From Lichenostomus cassidix (lineage: Eukaryota; Chordata; Aves; Passeriformes; Meliphagidae): a stretch of DNA of 64,000 bases. Shown one piece after another: positions 53,716 to 64,000 of the stretch. The DNA lies in assembly GCA_008360975.2 (NCBI GenBank), contig CM039211.1, positions 67,174,565 through 67,238,564 of the forward strand, written 5' to 3'. Position 1 is the stretch's first letter, and every line of letters starts with the position of its first letter. The notes under the pieces are model-generated. The model had not been told where the DNA came from and did not search any database. It saw only the letters and a program-made list of their open reading frames with translations. The position numbers were made by a program, and so were the translations under genes.

Positions 53716-54943
53716 CTGTAGAATCAAAATACAGACACTTTAACAAGCCTTTAGAAAAGAAAAGGCTTCAGCATTGAGACTCACAAGATAGCTCACAAGT
53801 TCTGGCAGCTGCACCATCTTAGCTTATAAAGAACAGATTTTGTGCTGTTTGATGAATATGCTCAAAATAGCCTGAAGAGTTTAACCATGCCTCAAGGGAG
53901 GGAAAGCAAGGCTACTTAAGACTGCAACAGTCCTATCACAGAATACCCTGATTTTGTCATTTACTTTTTCCATGAGGATTACAAGAATTATAGAAATTTC
54001 TCCTTTCCTCAGTCCTTTCCTGAAGGCAAATTTAGAAATCGTTCTCAATCTCAGAGAGCAAATTCTCTCCTTTTGTTTTCTGCTCTGTCAACACGTTCCC
54101 TTTATCACCAACAAAAAATTGGAAAGCAATAAATGTTGCCAGCATACTTTCTGTGGGTGACTTACTAAAGCTAGGAATAGCAAAGAGAAGACCAAAATGT
54201 TTTCAGCTGTCTTCACAAAGCACAGTAAAAGAACAATGCACTTTGGCCAGTCATCAGACACTTCATTTACAAGCTACAGAAATGCAAAATCCTTCTGTAA
54301 CGAAGCCTGATCCTTAGTATTACATCACTCACTTCTCTCCATAGGATTTCCTTTTAGCAGTTCAGATTTATCAGAGAAGAAAGAGAATTTAGCATAGCTT
54401 CCACTTCAGTGCAAGAAGCCTCCCAGCCCTCTTTCTCCATGGACCCTTTTTTTTGAAGTACTATTTGCTGTGCAATGACCCAGCCATTTTTTTTAAACTT
54501 TTTGTAGAAGTGGCAGTAGGGATGTGACATGATAATCAGGACGCTGCAGTATATTCTGATACTGCCAAATGAATTCAAGTCCCAGAAAACACTGAAACTA
54601 AAGCTAATGTGAACTCATACTCAAGGAGCTGATCACAACTTGGAATACAAACTGGGTGAATTTTCTAGCCCAAAACTTCCCAAGTCAGAACTGCTCTGGT
54701 GTGTATTTGTAGAGCTCTTTGGGGACAGAATGTGCTATATAAATGCCACATAACACCCTAACAAATATTTCAAATACACAAAACCAGGCAACTTTATTTC
54801 ACAAGCCAGCAAACACAGTATGCTGGAAATTCTAGTGAAGAGTGTGGACTTCTCAGCGTTGTTATGGCTGGTGAGATGCTCAACTGACAGCCCTGCTGAC
54901 TGAAATCCTCTGTCTATCCACGTGATCTGTCAGTATTGCCAAC

Positions 54944-55139
54944 CTGAAGACACTAAGGGAGCTGCCCGTGTGGTAGCAGCTGGTATAGACACACTGGTAA
55001 CGCTCAGGCCAAGGCTGTTTGTAGTGTTCATACTGCTTGCCATGCTGACAACCGAGGAGGTGGTGCTAGTGGCTGAGGTTGAAGCAGTTGAAAAGGTTGT
55101 TGAGGGCTGGAGCGAAGCTGTGTTCTCAATACTAGTGTG
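54944..55139 (-). CDS. UBAP2: UBAP2 internal exon (HTSIENTASLQPS...RAAPLVSSG)
   Basis: After acceptor TTTTCTAG the minus strand reads HTSIENTASLQPSTTFSTAS, a Thr/Ser/Val-rich run, SSMNTTNSLGLSV and RAAPLVSS plus one base of Gly before GTTGGC. The STTFSTA, SSMNTxNSL and RAAPLV blocks are UBAP2 landmarks. The plus-strand ORF at this place is its antisense shadow. Confidence 0.92.
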
Positions 55140-55814
55140 CTAGAAAAGGAGACAAAAAGAATGAGGATCACAGAGCAAATAAACCACAGTGCAAGATGCT
55201 GGGAAAAAGAGAAAAATTAAAAAAAAAACCAACAGCCGAACAAAAACTTTTAAAATAACAGCAGCACATGCAAGATATGCATTACCTATGTACCAAGCAA
55301 GCAACTAAGTTGAATGCTTGTGATGCTTTTGTGAATTAAAGAAAATTACTGCATGAGAGCAAAATTCAAATTGCTATACTGTCACAAAAAATCATACTAC
55401 AGTAACTCAAATATATTGTTCCATCACCTGCATTTTGCCAGCTAACCTCTCCAGTGCAGACTGCTAACAATCCACATTTTGGAGACATTTCAGATCACCA
55501 CTTAGAAGTGTGGGTTTTTTTTTTTTTAATAAACTAGTTACAAGCAATTTTTTTTTTAATGTAATCCTAGCTGGCATGACAATTTCGCTTGCAGCTGTGT
55601 GACTGGCAAGTCTCAGCCATAGGTATTCCTGATCTAGTACAAATCACAAGTGGTAATCACGCTTTTCCCACTAGAGGGCTTACAGTCCTTCCCTGCAGTA
55701 AGGTTCGTTTTGGTTCTTGGGGTACTGGGACACACCAAACTTTAAGAGAGGGTCCTAATTATGAAATAAACTGACAATATGCCAAGCATCTGTTGAAATA
55801 CTAACAGGACTTAC

Positions 55815-55881
55815 CACATGTGATGTGCTTGAAGACAACACTGAGGCAGGAGAGAGGCTGCTCTGATGATTGGAAAGGGAG
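55815..55881 (-). CDS. UBAP2: UBAP2 internal exon (SLSNHQSSLSPASV...SHV)
   Basis: A 67-nt exon between TTTCCTTCCAG and GTG|GTAAGT encodes SLSNHQSSLSPASVLSSSTS and HV after the split Ser. It matches the SLSSHQSSLS...LSSSTSH segment of UBAP2. It is phase 0 at its 3' end. Confidence 0.92.
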
Positions 55882-55940
55882 CTGGAAGGAAATTGTAAAG
55901 AATTAATACAATTAATTTTCCCTAGAACTATTTTTAACAA

Positions 55941-57831
55941 ATATAGATATGCAGTAGGACATTAATTAAAGAATAAAAATTCTAGGTTTGTCAGCACAGA
56001 CACATACACAGAGTAGTTAGAGAAAAAATCATCTGTAACGGTGTGTGTGTACATACACATACAGAAGCATGCAAGTGTGTATATATACAGACATCTCTGA
56101 AGGCACTTTTTCCTTTAATTACTATTCTATTACCTTTTAATGAAAAAATTCAAGTACAGAGTCACTATCACCAACAAGAAACATCTAAAACACCATTCAT
56201 TTATATTTTTCAATTTACAGTGTCTTTGGAAAAACTAGTTCAGGAATCATAAACTTCAGGAATCATATAGCAAGGACCCCATGACACATAAAGACCAAGA
56301 TCAAAAGAAGGTTCACACAAGCACAAGCCCTGTTTCTCATTCTTTCCCTGCTGCTACTTGCGTTGGTGGACAGGTTTTAAGTGAGGCAGTAGTTTGGTTT
56401 TACTCGAAATGGTATTTCTCACATTTTGAGCTGCATAACATTAACTCAGCAAATTAGAATTGCAAGGTATTTGCCCCATAACTCATCCAGAGATCTTCAA
56501 ATGTCTCCCTGAGAGGTAACTGAAACTGGCTCTTAAACAATTACCTTGACAAGTTATACCTTATATAACTTTGAGGTCAAGAACGTAACCTACTGTATGC
56601 AATACTGTATACAGTATGCAATAAACCAAATATACCAAAGCTGAAGGCTACATTACATGACCAAATCTAAGGGCAAACACTTCTGATAGCTCTTCAGGGT
56701 ATGGGCCCAGAATAAATCTTGGCAGCTTTGTATTTTAACTTTGATTACTTTAAACTGTCCCCCATCTGCAGGAATTACAACACCGCCACTTTAGGCAGCA
56801 AGAGAAAAAGTAGGTCAGTCCAACATAAATAGTTTTATACCACTCCCTCAACCACTCTTCCAAGTTCTTTTAATAAACCTTAATTCACCATCTGACCTAT
56901 GGTAGAGACATAGACCAGAGCCACCAGCTCTACCAAGCCAGATAGATTTGGAATTCAGGTATCACAACAACAGCTGAAACTTGGTATCTGTCCAACAGCA
57001 TCAACCCCCCAACTGAAGTTTCTATCAACGCATTCAGCTTTTTAACAAATCAGTGTGGGCAGATGTCTCTAATGTAAATGGAATAATTCTTGTTTGACAT
57101 ATATGCTATTTCATTCAACAAAAATTACTAGAGTGTTAAAAGAAAATAAACTATGTCCTAACTGTGAAACAGGAAAAAGAAAAACCCTGATATCCCACCA
57201 AATCAGTTTCTCATTAACAAATACAGTACAAAGGTGAGTATCAAAAATATAACTCTATCAATACAGCTTCAGGATGTCACCTGACTGAGGATAAAGCTGA
57301 AGTTACAGGCATTCATAAAATCAGACAGACAGTGCAAATGAGCTGAATGAGCAGGAACATCAATCTGGTAGTTCAGAGTATCTTAAGGAAATGTCTTGGA
57401 AAAAGAAAACATACAGCTTCCCTGTAAAATTATTTCTGGGTTTTAAGAAATACAAATATAAATGAGATTACACAATTTCAAAATTGGACATGAAGTAAAC
57501 TGTTAAGGAATGATTTCAAACATTTGACACTGAACAAACAGTAGCCACAAAGTAGGAAAAATAAACTGGAGGAATCAATTTAGATGGCATGATTGAAGCA
57601 AATCCCTTGAAACATGAAGTCCTGTATGTACAATGAAAGCTGGAGGGCAGCAGCTGCTCTGCCATTAGGAGGCAGCCCAGAGTTCATTTTGTTCTCTTCT
57701 GAATCTCTCTCCTAATCCTGGTTCATGTCAGAAAAGGGGTCCCTGGTGCCTGACAGCCCCATATGGAATCACCCTTACACCTGTCCTATCCCCAAAACCG
57801 AACCCCTCTGCTTATCACAACTCTACTGTAC
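55941..57831 (-). other. UBAP2: UBAP2 intron
   Basis: Intronic sequence between exons 57832-58015 and 55815-55881 (the intron itself spans 55882-57831). It includes a short TG/CA-rich stretch at 56040-56090 and the perfect palindrome ATACTGTATACAGTAT (56602-56617). I see no exon or snoRNA. The other introns of the block (52741-53623, 53716-54943, 55140-55814, 58016-60616, 60657-61842, 62051-63116) also show no recognisable element apart from short A/T runs. Confidence 0.7.
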
Positions 57832-58015
57832 CTGCTCAGCTGGGAGAGTGAGCTGCTGGCCAGATCACTGGATTGAGGCAAGCTGGGCAATGCCACCACG
57901 TGTTGTGATGCTGAAGGCAGAAGCGAGGCTGTGGTGGACACCACGCTGGGCAGAGAACCAGCTGAAGGTAGTGAAGGAGAAGGCTCTGTCTTAGGTGCTG
58001 GAACTGATGAAGTAG
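57832..58015 (-). CDS. UBAP2: UBAP2 internal exon (TSSVPAPKTEPSPS...SSLSQLS)
   Basis: The acceptor is CTTGTTGCAG and the donor AGCAG|GTACAG. After completing a Thr codon the frame reads TSSVPAPKTEPSPSLPSAGS, LPSVVSTTASLLPSASQH and SDLASSSLSQLS. The LPSxxSxxxxLLPSxSQH pattern and SSLSQLS end fit UBAP2. The 184 nt run phase 1 to phase 0-plus-2, consistent with both neighbours. Three overlapping ORFs in other frames at this locus are shadows. Confidence 0.92.
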
Positions 58016-60616
58016 CTGCAACAAGTTTTAAAAAGGCATTCAAATTAAAATTCCAGCATATTTGACATCCCAGCCTAGATGCAGAAACACAGTAGCATTC
58101 TCCCCTTGGTCTAAAAAAATCTGACCATTAAGAACTGGTAACCATATCACGCAATTTGGCTATGAAGGAAAATTCAAACTCAACTGAACTACCATTTTTC
58201 CCTTTAAGCACTCTATTCATAATAAATTTACAATTATCACTGCCACACATGTAAGTAAATTACAGTCTTCTGCACTTCACCAGCCACTATATGGATTACT
58301 AGCTTATGCTCACAAGTAATTTTAAAATTCCTTGCTTTTGGTTCAGCAAACACAAGTCATTTGTGCCTTTTCAAGGCACTGTACAAATCTAGTTTTACCT
58401 ACAGTTCTGTTTTTTCATTCCAACCTACACAGCACCTTTGGGGATTGAGAATGAGATTGTATTATGTACCCCCTGAGTACAAGGGTAGACAATAACTTAT
58501 CAGTTTGGCATAGTCAAAAGTTACTGCAGTAGAATAAAAGAAGCTACAATGAAAGGCCACAATTCAACACAACATTAAGCATTTTTAACGGCTAAGAGAC
58601 TGTCAGATATTGACTCCCTTTACTTGAACTAGATAATAGAAAGTGTTAGGTTTAATCTTTTACTTTTTAGGCTACACAGAATGAAATTTGTTTATAGAAT
58701 CACTATATTGTAATAAGATACTTAACAATTCTACTGCTCAACATGATTCCCAGCTAATTCACCTGTCTCTTCTATAAAAACATTAGAGACACTCACTAAC
58801 CAATAAAACCCAGGAAAGAGTTGAGCCCTGCTTTCTGCTGGGCCATGTTCCCATAGCACACCAGGGACTACTACCCAGCAGATCATCACTGATTTGTAAT
58901 GTATGTGAAGACATTTTTAGACTAGTTACCAAACAAAAACCAAATACACACTCAAAAGTTATACGTTAGAGATTGTTCACTTTACTGGTTTTATTTCCTA
59001 GCTAAATGAGCCAAGTCAGCTTGTTGGGTTGCAATGCAAACAGGAATCAAGAGGTCTTGGCCTTGGCAATAAGTGTGGTAGAAAAGGAAATCTAAGTGAC
59101 AAACGTAGTTATGAAGGCAGTAACTGTATCATAACAGCAACTGTACCTAATAACTCCTGGAAAAACTCATATAAAGAAAGGAGTAAATAACATTCAAAAC
59201 TCTCAATATATTTTGAGCAGGGTTCCCATCCTGACACAAAAGTAGACGTCGTCAACACAAGGGACAGAATCACCATTTTAAGATCCCTTACAAGATGCCT
59301 GAATGCAATGTGCAAGACAAAGAAAACCAGGAGACAAGTAGGATGGTCAGAAGTGTAACTCATCTGTTGTGGTCTGAACTAAGGGTTTGGGAAGCTCAAG
59401 GTCTGGATATTAAAGGAGAAGAACAGCAAAGATGAGAGATGAACAACAAAGAACGTTATAGCACATACAGAAGGAAAGAAGTTAGTACTTCCAAAAGTTA
59501 AGGCAAATGCAAAATCATTTGAATGCATGAAATAGATTCAGTGGAAGAAAACAGAAATGCTCTCAAAAGAGAACTGCTTTAGGAAAAGAGACTAGTAAAG
59601 TTGCTACAGAGCAATTTCAAAAATATTAGGAATTCTCAGATCTTTGCTCTCTATAGCAAAAGGACAGGTGCCGTAGAAAATTTCATAAATTGCTTATTAA
59701 TTCTGTACATAACAGTAAGGAAGTTTTCTTAATGAAAAGCTGTCTTTATATATGTCAGTCTTTCATATGGTAAAATATATAGATTGGAGTGTATATAGTG
59801 CTGGCTCCTTTAAATTCAACTTGGCACTAACAAAACACTGTCCTACTAATGGCCTACTTGAAGAGAGGCTTAAGGGGAGGTTAGACCTAAAATTCAGGTT
59901 CTGGAATTCCAAAAGACTTTAATTCACACTGCTGTCCTTGAAAACTTCCACAGAGAAGCACAAAGATCAGAAGAGTGAATACTACACTTTAATTATTTTA
60001 ACTCCCAGTAGAGATGTGCAGGGGTGCTACAGGTCCATGCTACATTAGAAACAGGCCAAGATGAAGAAACTAACACCTGAGTCACACTGAGGTATTGTTT
60101 GCAAGGTATCAAGAAACTCAGCAGAGGAAATGTGTCTCTCACCTTTATTCCCCACATGCTTCTAACAGGGCACAGTTAGGACTATACCCAGTGAGAGGTA
60201 CATTCAAAGAATGTGACTTCATGTCATTAAAGCTAAATGCTATTTGCAGCTTCCCAACTCTGAAGTGGAAGAACTGCTAAAAATTTCATATTCATTTTGT
60301 ATTTTGTATTTTTATTTTATATTAAATAATTTCTGGCATGTAATTTCAAAAGAAAAACCAGTAGCAAAGCACCTTCTCTAATTCTAAGGCTATTTAGGTT
60401 TGTAGATTTAATAGAGCTGCCTTCATATTTCAATTGTAGTCAAGAAGCAAGCAGTATTTTATGCAAGCACAAATAATGTCAAATGGGTCAGCAATAAATT
60501 AGGCATGGAGAACAATATAAAACCTTAAACCCAATGTCACTGCTATGCTTGTGTGCACAGCAAGAAGCAAGGAACAATCAAAAAGTCCTGTGCTCAACCA
60601 AGCTTTGAAAACTTAC

Positions 60617-60656
60617 TGTCAAGTGTTGCCTGTGTTCTAACACCACTGTGCCCGTT
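60617..60656 (-). CDS. UBAP2: UBAP2 40-nt short exon (NGHSGVRTQATLD)
   Basis: The segment is flanked by acceptor TTTGTTTACAG and donor GTAAGT on the minus strand. It encodes NGHSGVRTQATLD plus one base. It matches the NGHGGGRSQQTLD segment of mammalian UBAP2 and exactly bridges the phases of its neighbours (0 in, 1 out). It is too short to appear as an ORF and could be missed by gene finders. Confidence 0.9.
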
Positions 60657-61842
60657 CTGTAAACAAAGAAGAAATTAATTAATAAATCATCTTAGAGGTA
60701 TATTAAATTTTCAGACTGAATCACACATGAAACATGCTTCATGCAAAATTCTATATTCATACTAAACTGAACAACAAGGCAGAAAATTAAATTTTTACTG
60801 CCTTTAAAAAGAACACATCATAAAGTTGTCTCAGGTGCAAGGTGTCCTGAACATAGAGAATCCCAATACACTGCCCATAAAACACCCATCAGCAGCAGAC
60901 CTTCCCATGTACTGTATATAACATTAACTTCAGGTTCACACCAATATGAAAGAAAGAATTGCATTAACATATAGGAAATGGTTGTGCTTTTGATCTAATG
61001 TAACTCACAATTTTAACTATCCAAGTTACACAGAGACGCCAATTTTTTTCCATTGAAAGATAAGACTTGAGAAGCACCAGTTGTTTTTTGGATAACGCTG
61101 GAGTACAGAAGTGGATAGTCTATGCTTGATCCTCACCAGTACATACGAGCTAGTGCAGAAGACAAGTGTGACTGAGCCAACACATAACAAAGGCCAGAAG
61201 TAAATAAACTTAAAAACTCTCACAAGTTCCTAAAACATTTAATAAACTCAGTTCTCTTAAAACAAACCTACATTCCACATACAAAGAGAGCAGGTGTGTT
61301 TGAATCTTCCAAGAGATTCTCTGTCCTACATCATACCTTTCCCTATGGGAATTAAAATGACACATGAAACTATTTCTCACTGGTGTTTACATACAACAGA
61401 AAAGTAATGCTGAAGAGGCCAAAAAAAATTTGTGATACATTTGCTAGGTGACATATAAATTTAATAAGTAATATATCTTTGTAAAGAAACTATCAAGTTA
61501 TGGCAAAATGCCATGAGTAATATTTACAAACAGAGACAGTTCCTGCTTTAAAAGCTAAACTTTGAAAGCTAAGGAAACTCTAGTAGAATTTTAAATGTTA
61601 CTAAAAAAAGGTCAAAAGACAATCTAAGATGTCAAAACCCACAAAATCAGAGGCTCTTATATCCCATATACAGTATGGCCAAAAATGACTACGCTCTAGG
61701 AAAAGCAAAAACAAGAGGGTGGGCTTGGGAATCAAAAATACCACCTGGCTTGGTTAAAGCATTAATATATGGGGGTAATACAAACCTAACACAGGTAAGA
61801 ATATCTGCCCTTTTCAAGGTCCAGTTTCTGAAATGGACTCAC

Positions 61843-62050
61843 CGTAACTGCAACAGCGGTTGGGTCAGACGGAGCCATGGAGCTTTGGTACGCTATCCTG
61901 CTATGCACAGAAGTCTGCTCATAGGAGGAAGTTGTTACTGGGCTAGTGCTCTGGGATGAGCAGGTCAGACTGGAAGAGCTGATGGCAGAGGTTGTGTAGG
62001 TGGAGTCCTGTACTGTATTGGATATTGGCAAAGAGGTATTCAAAGGATCA
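61843..62050 (-). CDS. UBAP2: UBAP2 internal exon (DPLNTSLPIS...SDPTAVAVT)
   Basis: The exon follows TTATTTCCAG and starts with the last base of a split codon, then DPLNTSLPISNTVQDSTYTT, a Ser/Thr-rich stretch, YEQTSVHSRIAYQSS and SDPTAVAVT before ACG|GTGAGT. The 208 nt are 1 plus 69 codons. The STYTTS and SVHSRI blocks align with mammalian UBAP2; the last ~10 residues are divergent. The region is low-complexity and probably disordered. Confidence 0.93.
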
Positions 62051-63116
62051 CTGGAAATAAGAATCACCTTGGTCAGTATTTCAAATACCTTCATGAAAAT
62101 ATCAGCTCCTATGTGGTTGTCTAGGATTACCTTAAACATGCTGAAAAATCTATAGTATTAATATTAGAAAATTTAAGAATATAAAAATATATATATATAA
62201 TATTGCTTTAGTCTCCACTAACCACTGCTTCAAAATATCAGCTGCACTAAGCACCATTCACCTTCCTCATTCCAGCCCAGCCAAGACAAGAATTCATACA
62301 AAAGCACTTTCCAGTCACGTTATTTCCATCTTTTCCAAGGATAAATTATCATAATCTTTCTTTTTTAAACAAGCAAATTGATAAAGTCTAGTATATGACT
62401 AATAGCCACAGTAGAATTCTTTTTACAGTAGAATTCTAATGCTACAGAATGAACTACGTTAAGAGCTAAAAAATACTTTAAAACATGCAGGAATGTTTTA
62501 CTTTCCAAGCAGTTGAAATATTACGAATAAAACTTAATGTGAAAATGCATTTTTATTAATATTTCTGAATTAAATTAAGGAAGCTTTTTACTGATGCCCA
62601 TTTTTCAATGAGTAAGGAATTAAAAATGGTTAACTGGTACACTGGCACTTATTGACTATTTTAGCATTTCAGCAAGAGCTTCTGCATACAGAAAGCCTAG
62701 CTTCTTTTCTCATCCCGTAGGAGCATCAGATCTGTAATCTGGTAAAAACCTACAAATAAATATATATGGTACAAAGGCCAAGTCTCCTGGATCAGATGGA
62801 GAAAAATGTGGGTTTTGAGGAACAAAGCTCTCAAAAAATTTGAAAATCAGGGCAATTAAACATAGGAAAGAAATTCTGTGAAGGATAGCTTATTATAAGG
62901 TTATTTATATTCATGTCATCTCCAGCTTTGCATCTGCCCATCATGGGAGATTTTGATTATCAATAGAAAAGAAATTTATCATTTAAGATACAACCCACAG
63001 AAAACAAGTAATCATATTTCCCCATTACATTGTAACCATTTCCTGATGTTTTTGGCACAAACTTGACCCACCCCTTCAACAGCACCTGAGAATGCAGGAG
63101 GGCAACTCACACATAC

Positions 63117-63289
63117 TTTACAGATTTTGAGTATAAACTATTGTTGGTTGCCTGGCTGGTATTCTCACTGCTTGAAGTTGATCCAAACTCTGGGAGTGTA
63201 GGCTCTGATCCAAACTCAAGAGCTCCAAACTGAACATTTAACCCTGTCACGTCTGCTGATCCAGGCATCTCCACTGCAGAGGCAGGAAT
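63117..63289 (-). CDS. UBAP2: UBAP2 internal exon (IPASAVEMPGSADV...SLYSKSV)
   Basis: This is the strongly conserved lingerer/DUF3697 core: IPASAVEMPGSADVTGLN then VQFGALEFGSEP, followed by a Ser-rich tail to SLYSKSV. The minus-strand acceptor CTTTAAG precedes the ATT codon. I chose donor GTATGTGTGAG (GT at 63116-63115), leaving two bases (AA) that complete an Asn codon with the T of the next exon. The nearer GTAAAG at 63121 would put a stop codon (TGA) in frame at the start of the next exon. The motif distinguishes UBAP2 from its paralogue UBAP2L. Confidence 0.95.
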
Positions 63290-63655
63290 CTTAAAGGAAG
63301 AACAAAAGCCATAATTCCTTTGCATGCATCTGCAACCTGACATTAATCCACTGACTCTGCCCTAATCTGGAGCTGAATGAGTAAACCATACTACTCTAGA
63401 ATATCAAACTATCATCTGAGTACATCTTCCCCCTCCACCAATATTCATATTAATGGCTACAAAGTCAATCTAAAACTCACTCAGCAACAGCCACTTTCCA
63501 TACAGAGTAACGAGGTAGGTGCTTGCAAAAGATATCACCACTGTATTTTGGACCTAATAACTATCCAGCTTAGTATTTCCTGCTTCGTAAATAAGAAATA
63601 TGCTAAAGTCTTTGCTCTCCTTCTCCCTACCAATTTACATAAAACATATACCAAA

Positions 63656-64000
63656 CAGAATCATAGAATCATTTAGTTTGGAAAAGATCAAGTCCAACTA
63701 TTAAACTCAGCACTACCAAGTCTTAAATTATGTCCCAAAGCACCACATCCTCACATCTTTTATAGAGTTCCAGGGATGGTAACTCCACCACTTACCTGGG
63801 CAGCCTGCTCCAGTGATTGACAACCCCCTCATTGATGCCATTTTTCCTAATACCCAATTTAAGCCTTCCCTAGTGCAACTTGAGGCTGTTTCCTCTTGTC
63901 CTGTCATTTATTACCTCAGAGAAGAGACCAACCTCCACCTGTCTATACCCTCATTTCTAGTGAGTGATCAGGCTCCCCCAGAGCCTACTTTTCTCCAGGC
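63656..64000 (-). mobile_element. CR1 LINE 3' fragment (minus strand), runs off window
   Basis: The plus strand reads as the reverse complement of a CR1 3' end: ACAGAATCATAGAATCATTT, AAGCACCACATCCTCACATC, TTCCAGGGATGGTAACTCCA, GGGCAGCCTGCTCCAGTGAT, AACTTGAGGCTGTTTCCTCT, TTGTCCTGTCATTTATTACC. The octamer repeat at 63659-63674 marks the 3' end, so the body continues beyond 64000. It lies in a UBAP2 intron in the same orientation as the exons. Confidence 0.93.

Larger units (their letters stand above)
52693..63289 (-). other. UBAP2: UBAP2 internal block: eight exons on the minus strand
   Basis: Exons at 63117-63289, 61843-62050, 60617-60656, 57832-58015, 55815-55881, 54944-55139, 53624-53715 and 52693-52740 read in descending order. 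They sum to 1008 nt = 336 codons with every split codon resolving and no stop. All have AG acceptors and GT donors on the minus strand. The product is the Ser/Thr-rich middle-to-C-terminal region of UBAP2, from IPASAVEMPG to QSRLPM. The upstream exons (UBA, RGG) must lie beyond 64000 on this contig and the 3' exons beyond the gap side. The orientation conflicts with the first coding exon at 49700 on the plus strand. Confidence 0.95.

Noticed and set aside
54922..55143. Plus-strand 73-codon ORF rich in Val/Glu
   Set aside because: It is exactly antisense to the UBAP2 Ser/Thr-rich exon at 54944-55139, which has splice sites and homology on the minus strand.
56602..56617. 16-bp palindrome ATACTGTATACAGTAT as a possible regulatory operator
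   Set aside because: It is a single short AT-rich palindrome in an intron with no second copy or conserved context; chance is adequate.

Overview
The window is avian nuclear genomic DNA. The two recognisable genes, DCAF12 and UBAP2, are spliced vertebrate genes. The dispersed repeats are CR1 LINEs, whose sense 3' ends carry the bird/reptile ATTCTGTG-type repeat. Introns are AT-rich and there is one sharp CpG island. DCAF12 and UBAP2 are neighbours on human 9p13, and the corresponding bird segment is Z-linked (established knowledge), so a bird Z chromosome, or its W counterpart, is the likely source.

Layout. (1) 1-10.6 kb: the 3' part of DCAF12 on the + strand. Six coding exons (69-9553) encode the last 275 residues in one continuous frame, followed by a ~1 kb 3' UTR ending near the AATAAATAAA at 10562-10571. 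(2) 10.6-28.4 kb: intergenic DNA with decayed LINE pieces, a probable solo LTR (~23.9-24.26 kb), a CR1 3' end (~26.8 kb) and a 381-base purine tract (25077-25457). (3) 28.4-29.5 kb: CpG island and presumed UBAP2 promoter with four CACGTG E-boxes, bordered upstream by a degenerate GC-rich minisatellite. (4) 29.0-49.66 kb: presumed UBAP2 intron 1. (5) 49659-49798: first coding exon of UBAP2 on the + strand (33 residues). (6) 49861-50360: exactly 500 N. (7) 50.36-64 kb: eight internal UBAP2 exons, but all on the MINUS strand (63289 down to 52693), then a CR1 running off the end.

The main result is the strand switch of UBAP2 across the 500-N gap. The first coding exon is on +. Eight later exons, 1008 nt = 336 codons in one unbroken frame with consensus splice sites, are on - and in reverse order. 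The exons between them (including the UBA domain) and the 3'-terminal exons are not in the window. The simplest reading is a contig placed in the wrong orientation during scaffolding. A real inversion breaking UBAP2, or a Z/W gametolog chimera (UBAP2 is a known Z/W gene pair), are the alternatives.

I found no prokaryotic-type operons, CRISPR arrays, tRNA or rRNA genes, and no convincing novel protein-coding system. Nearly all other open frames are chance ORFs in introns, repeats or the CpG island.
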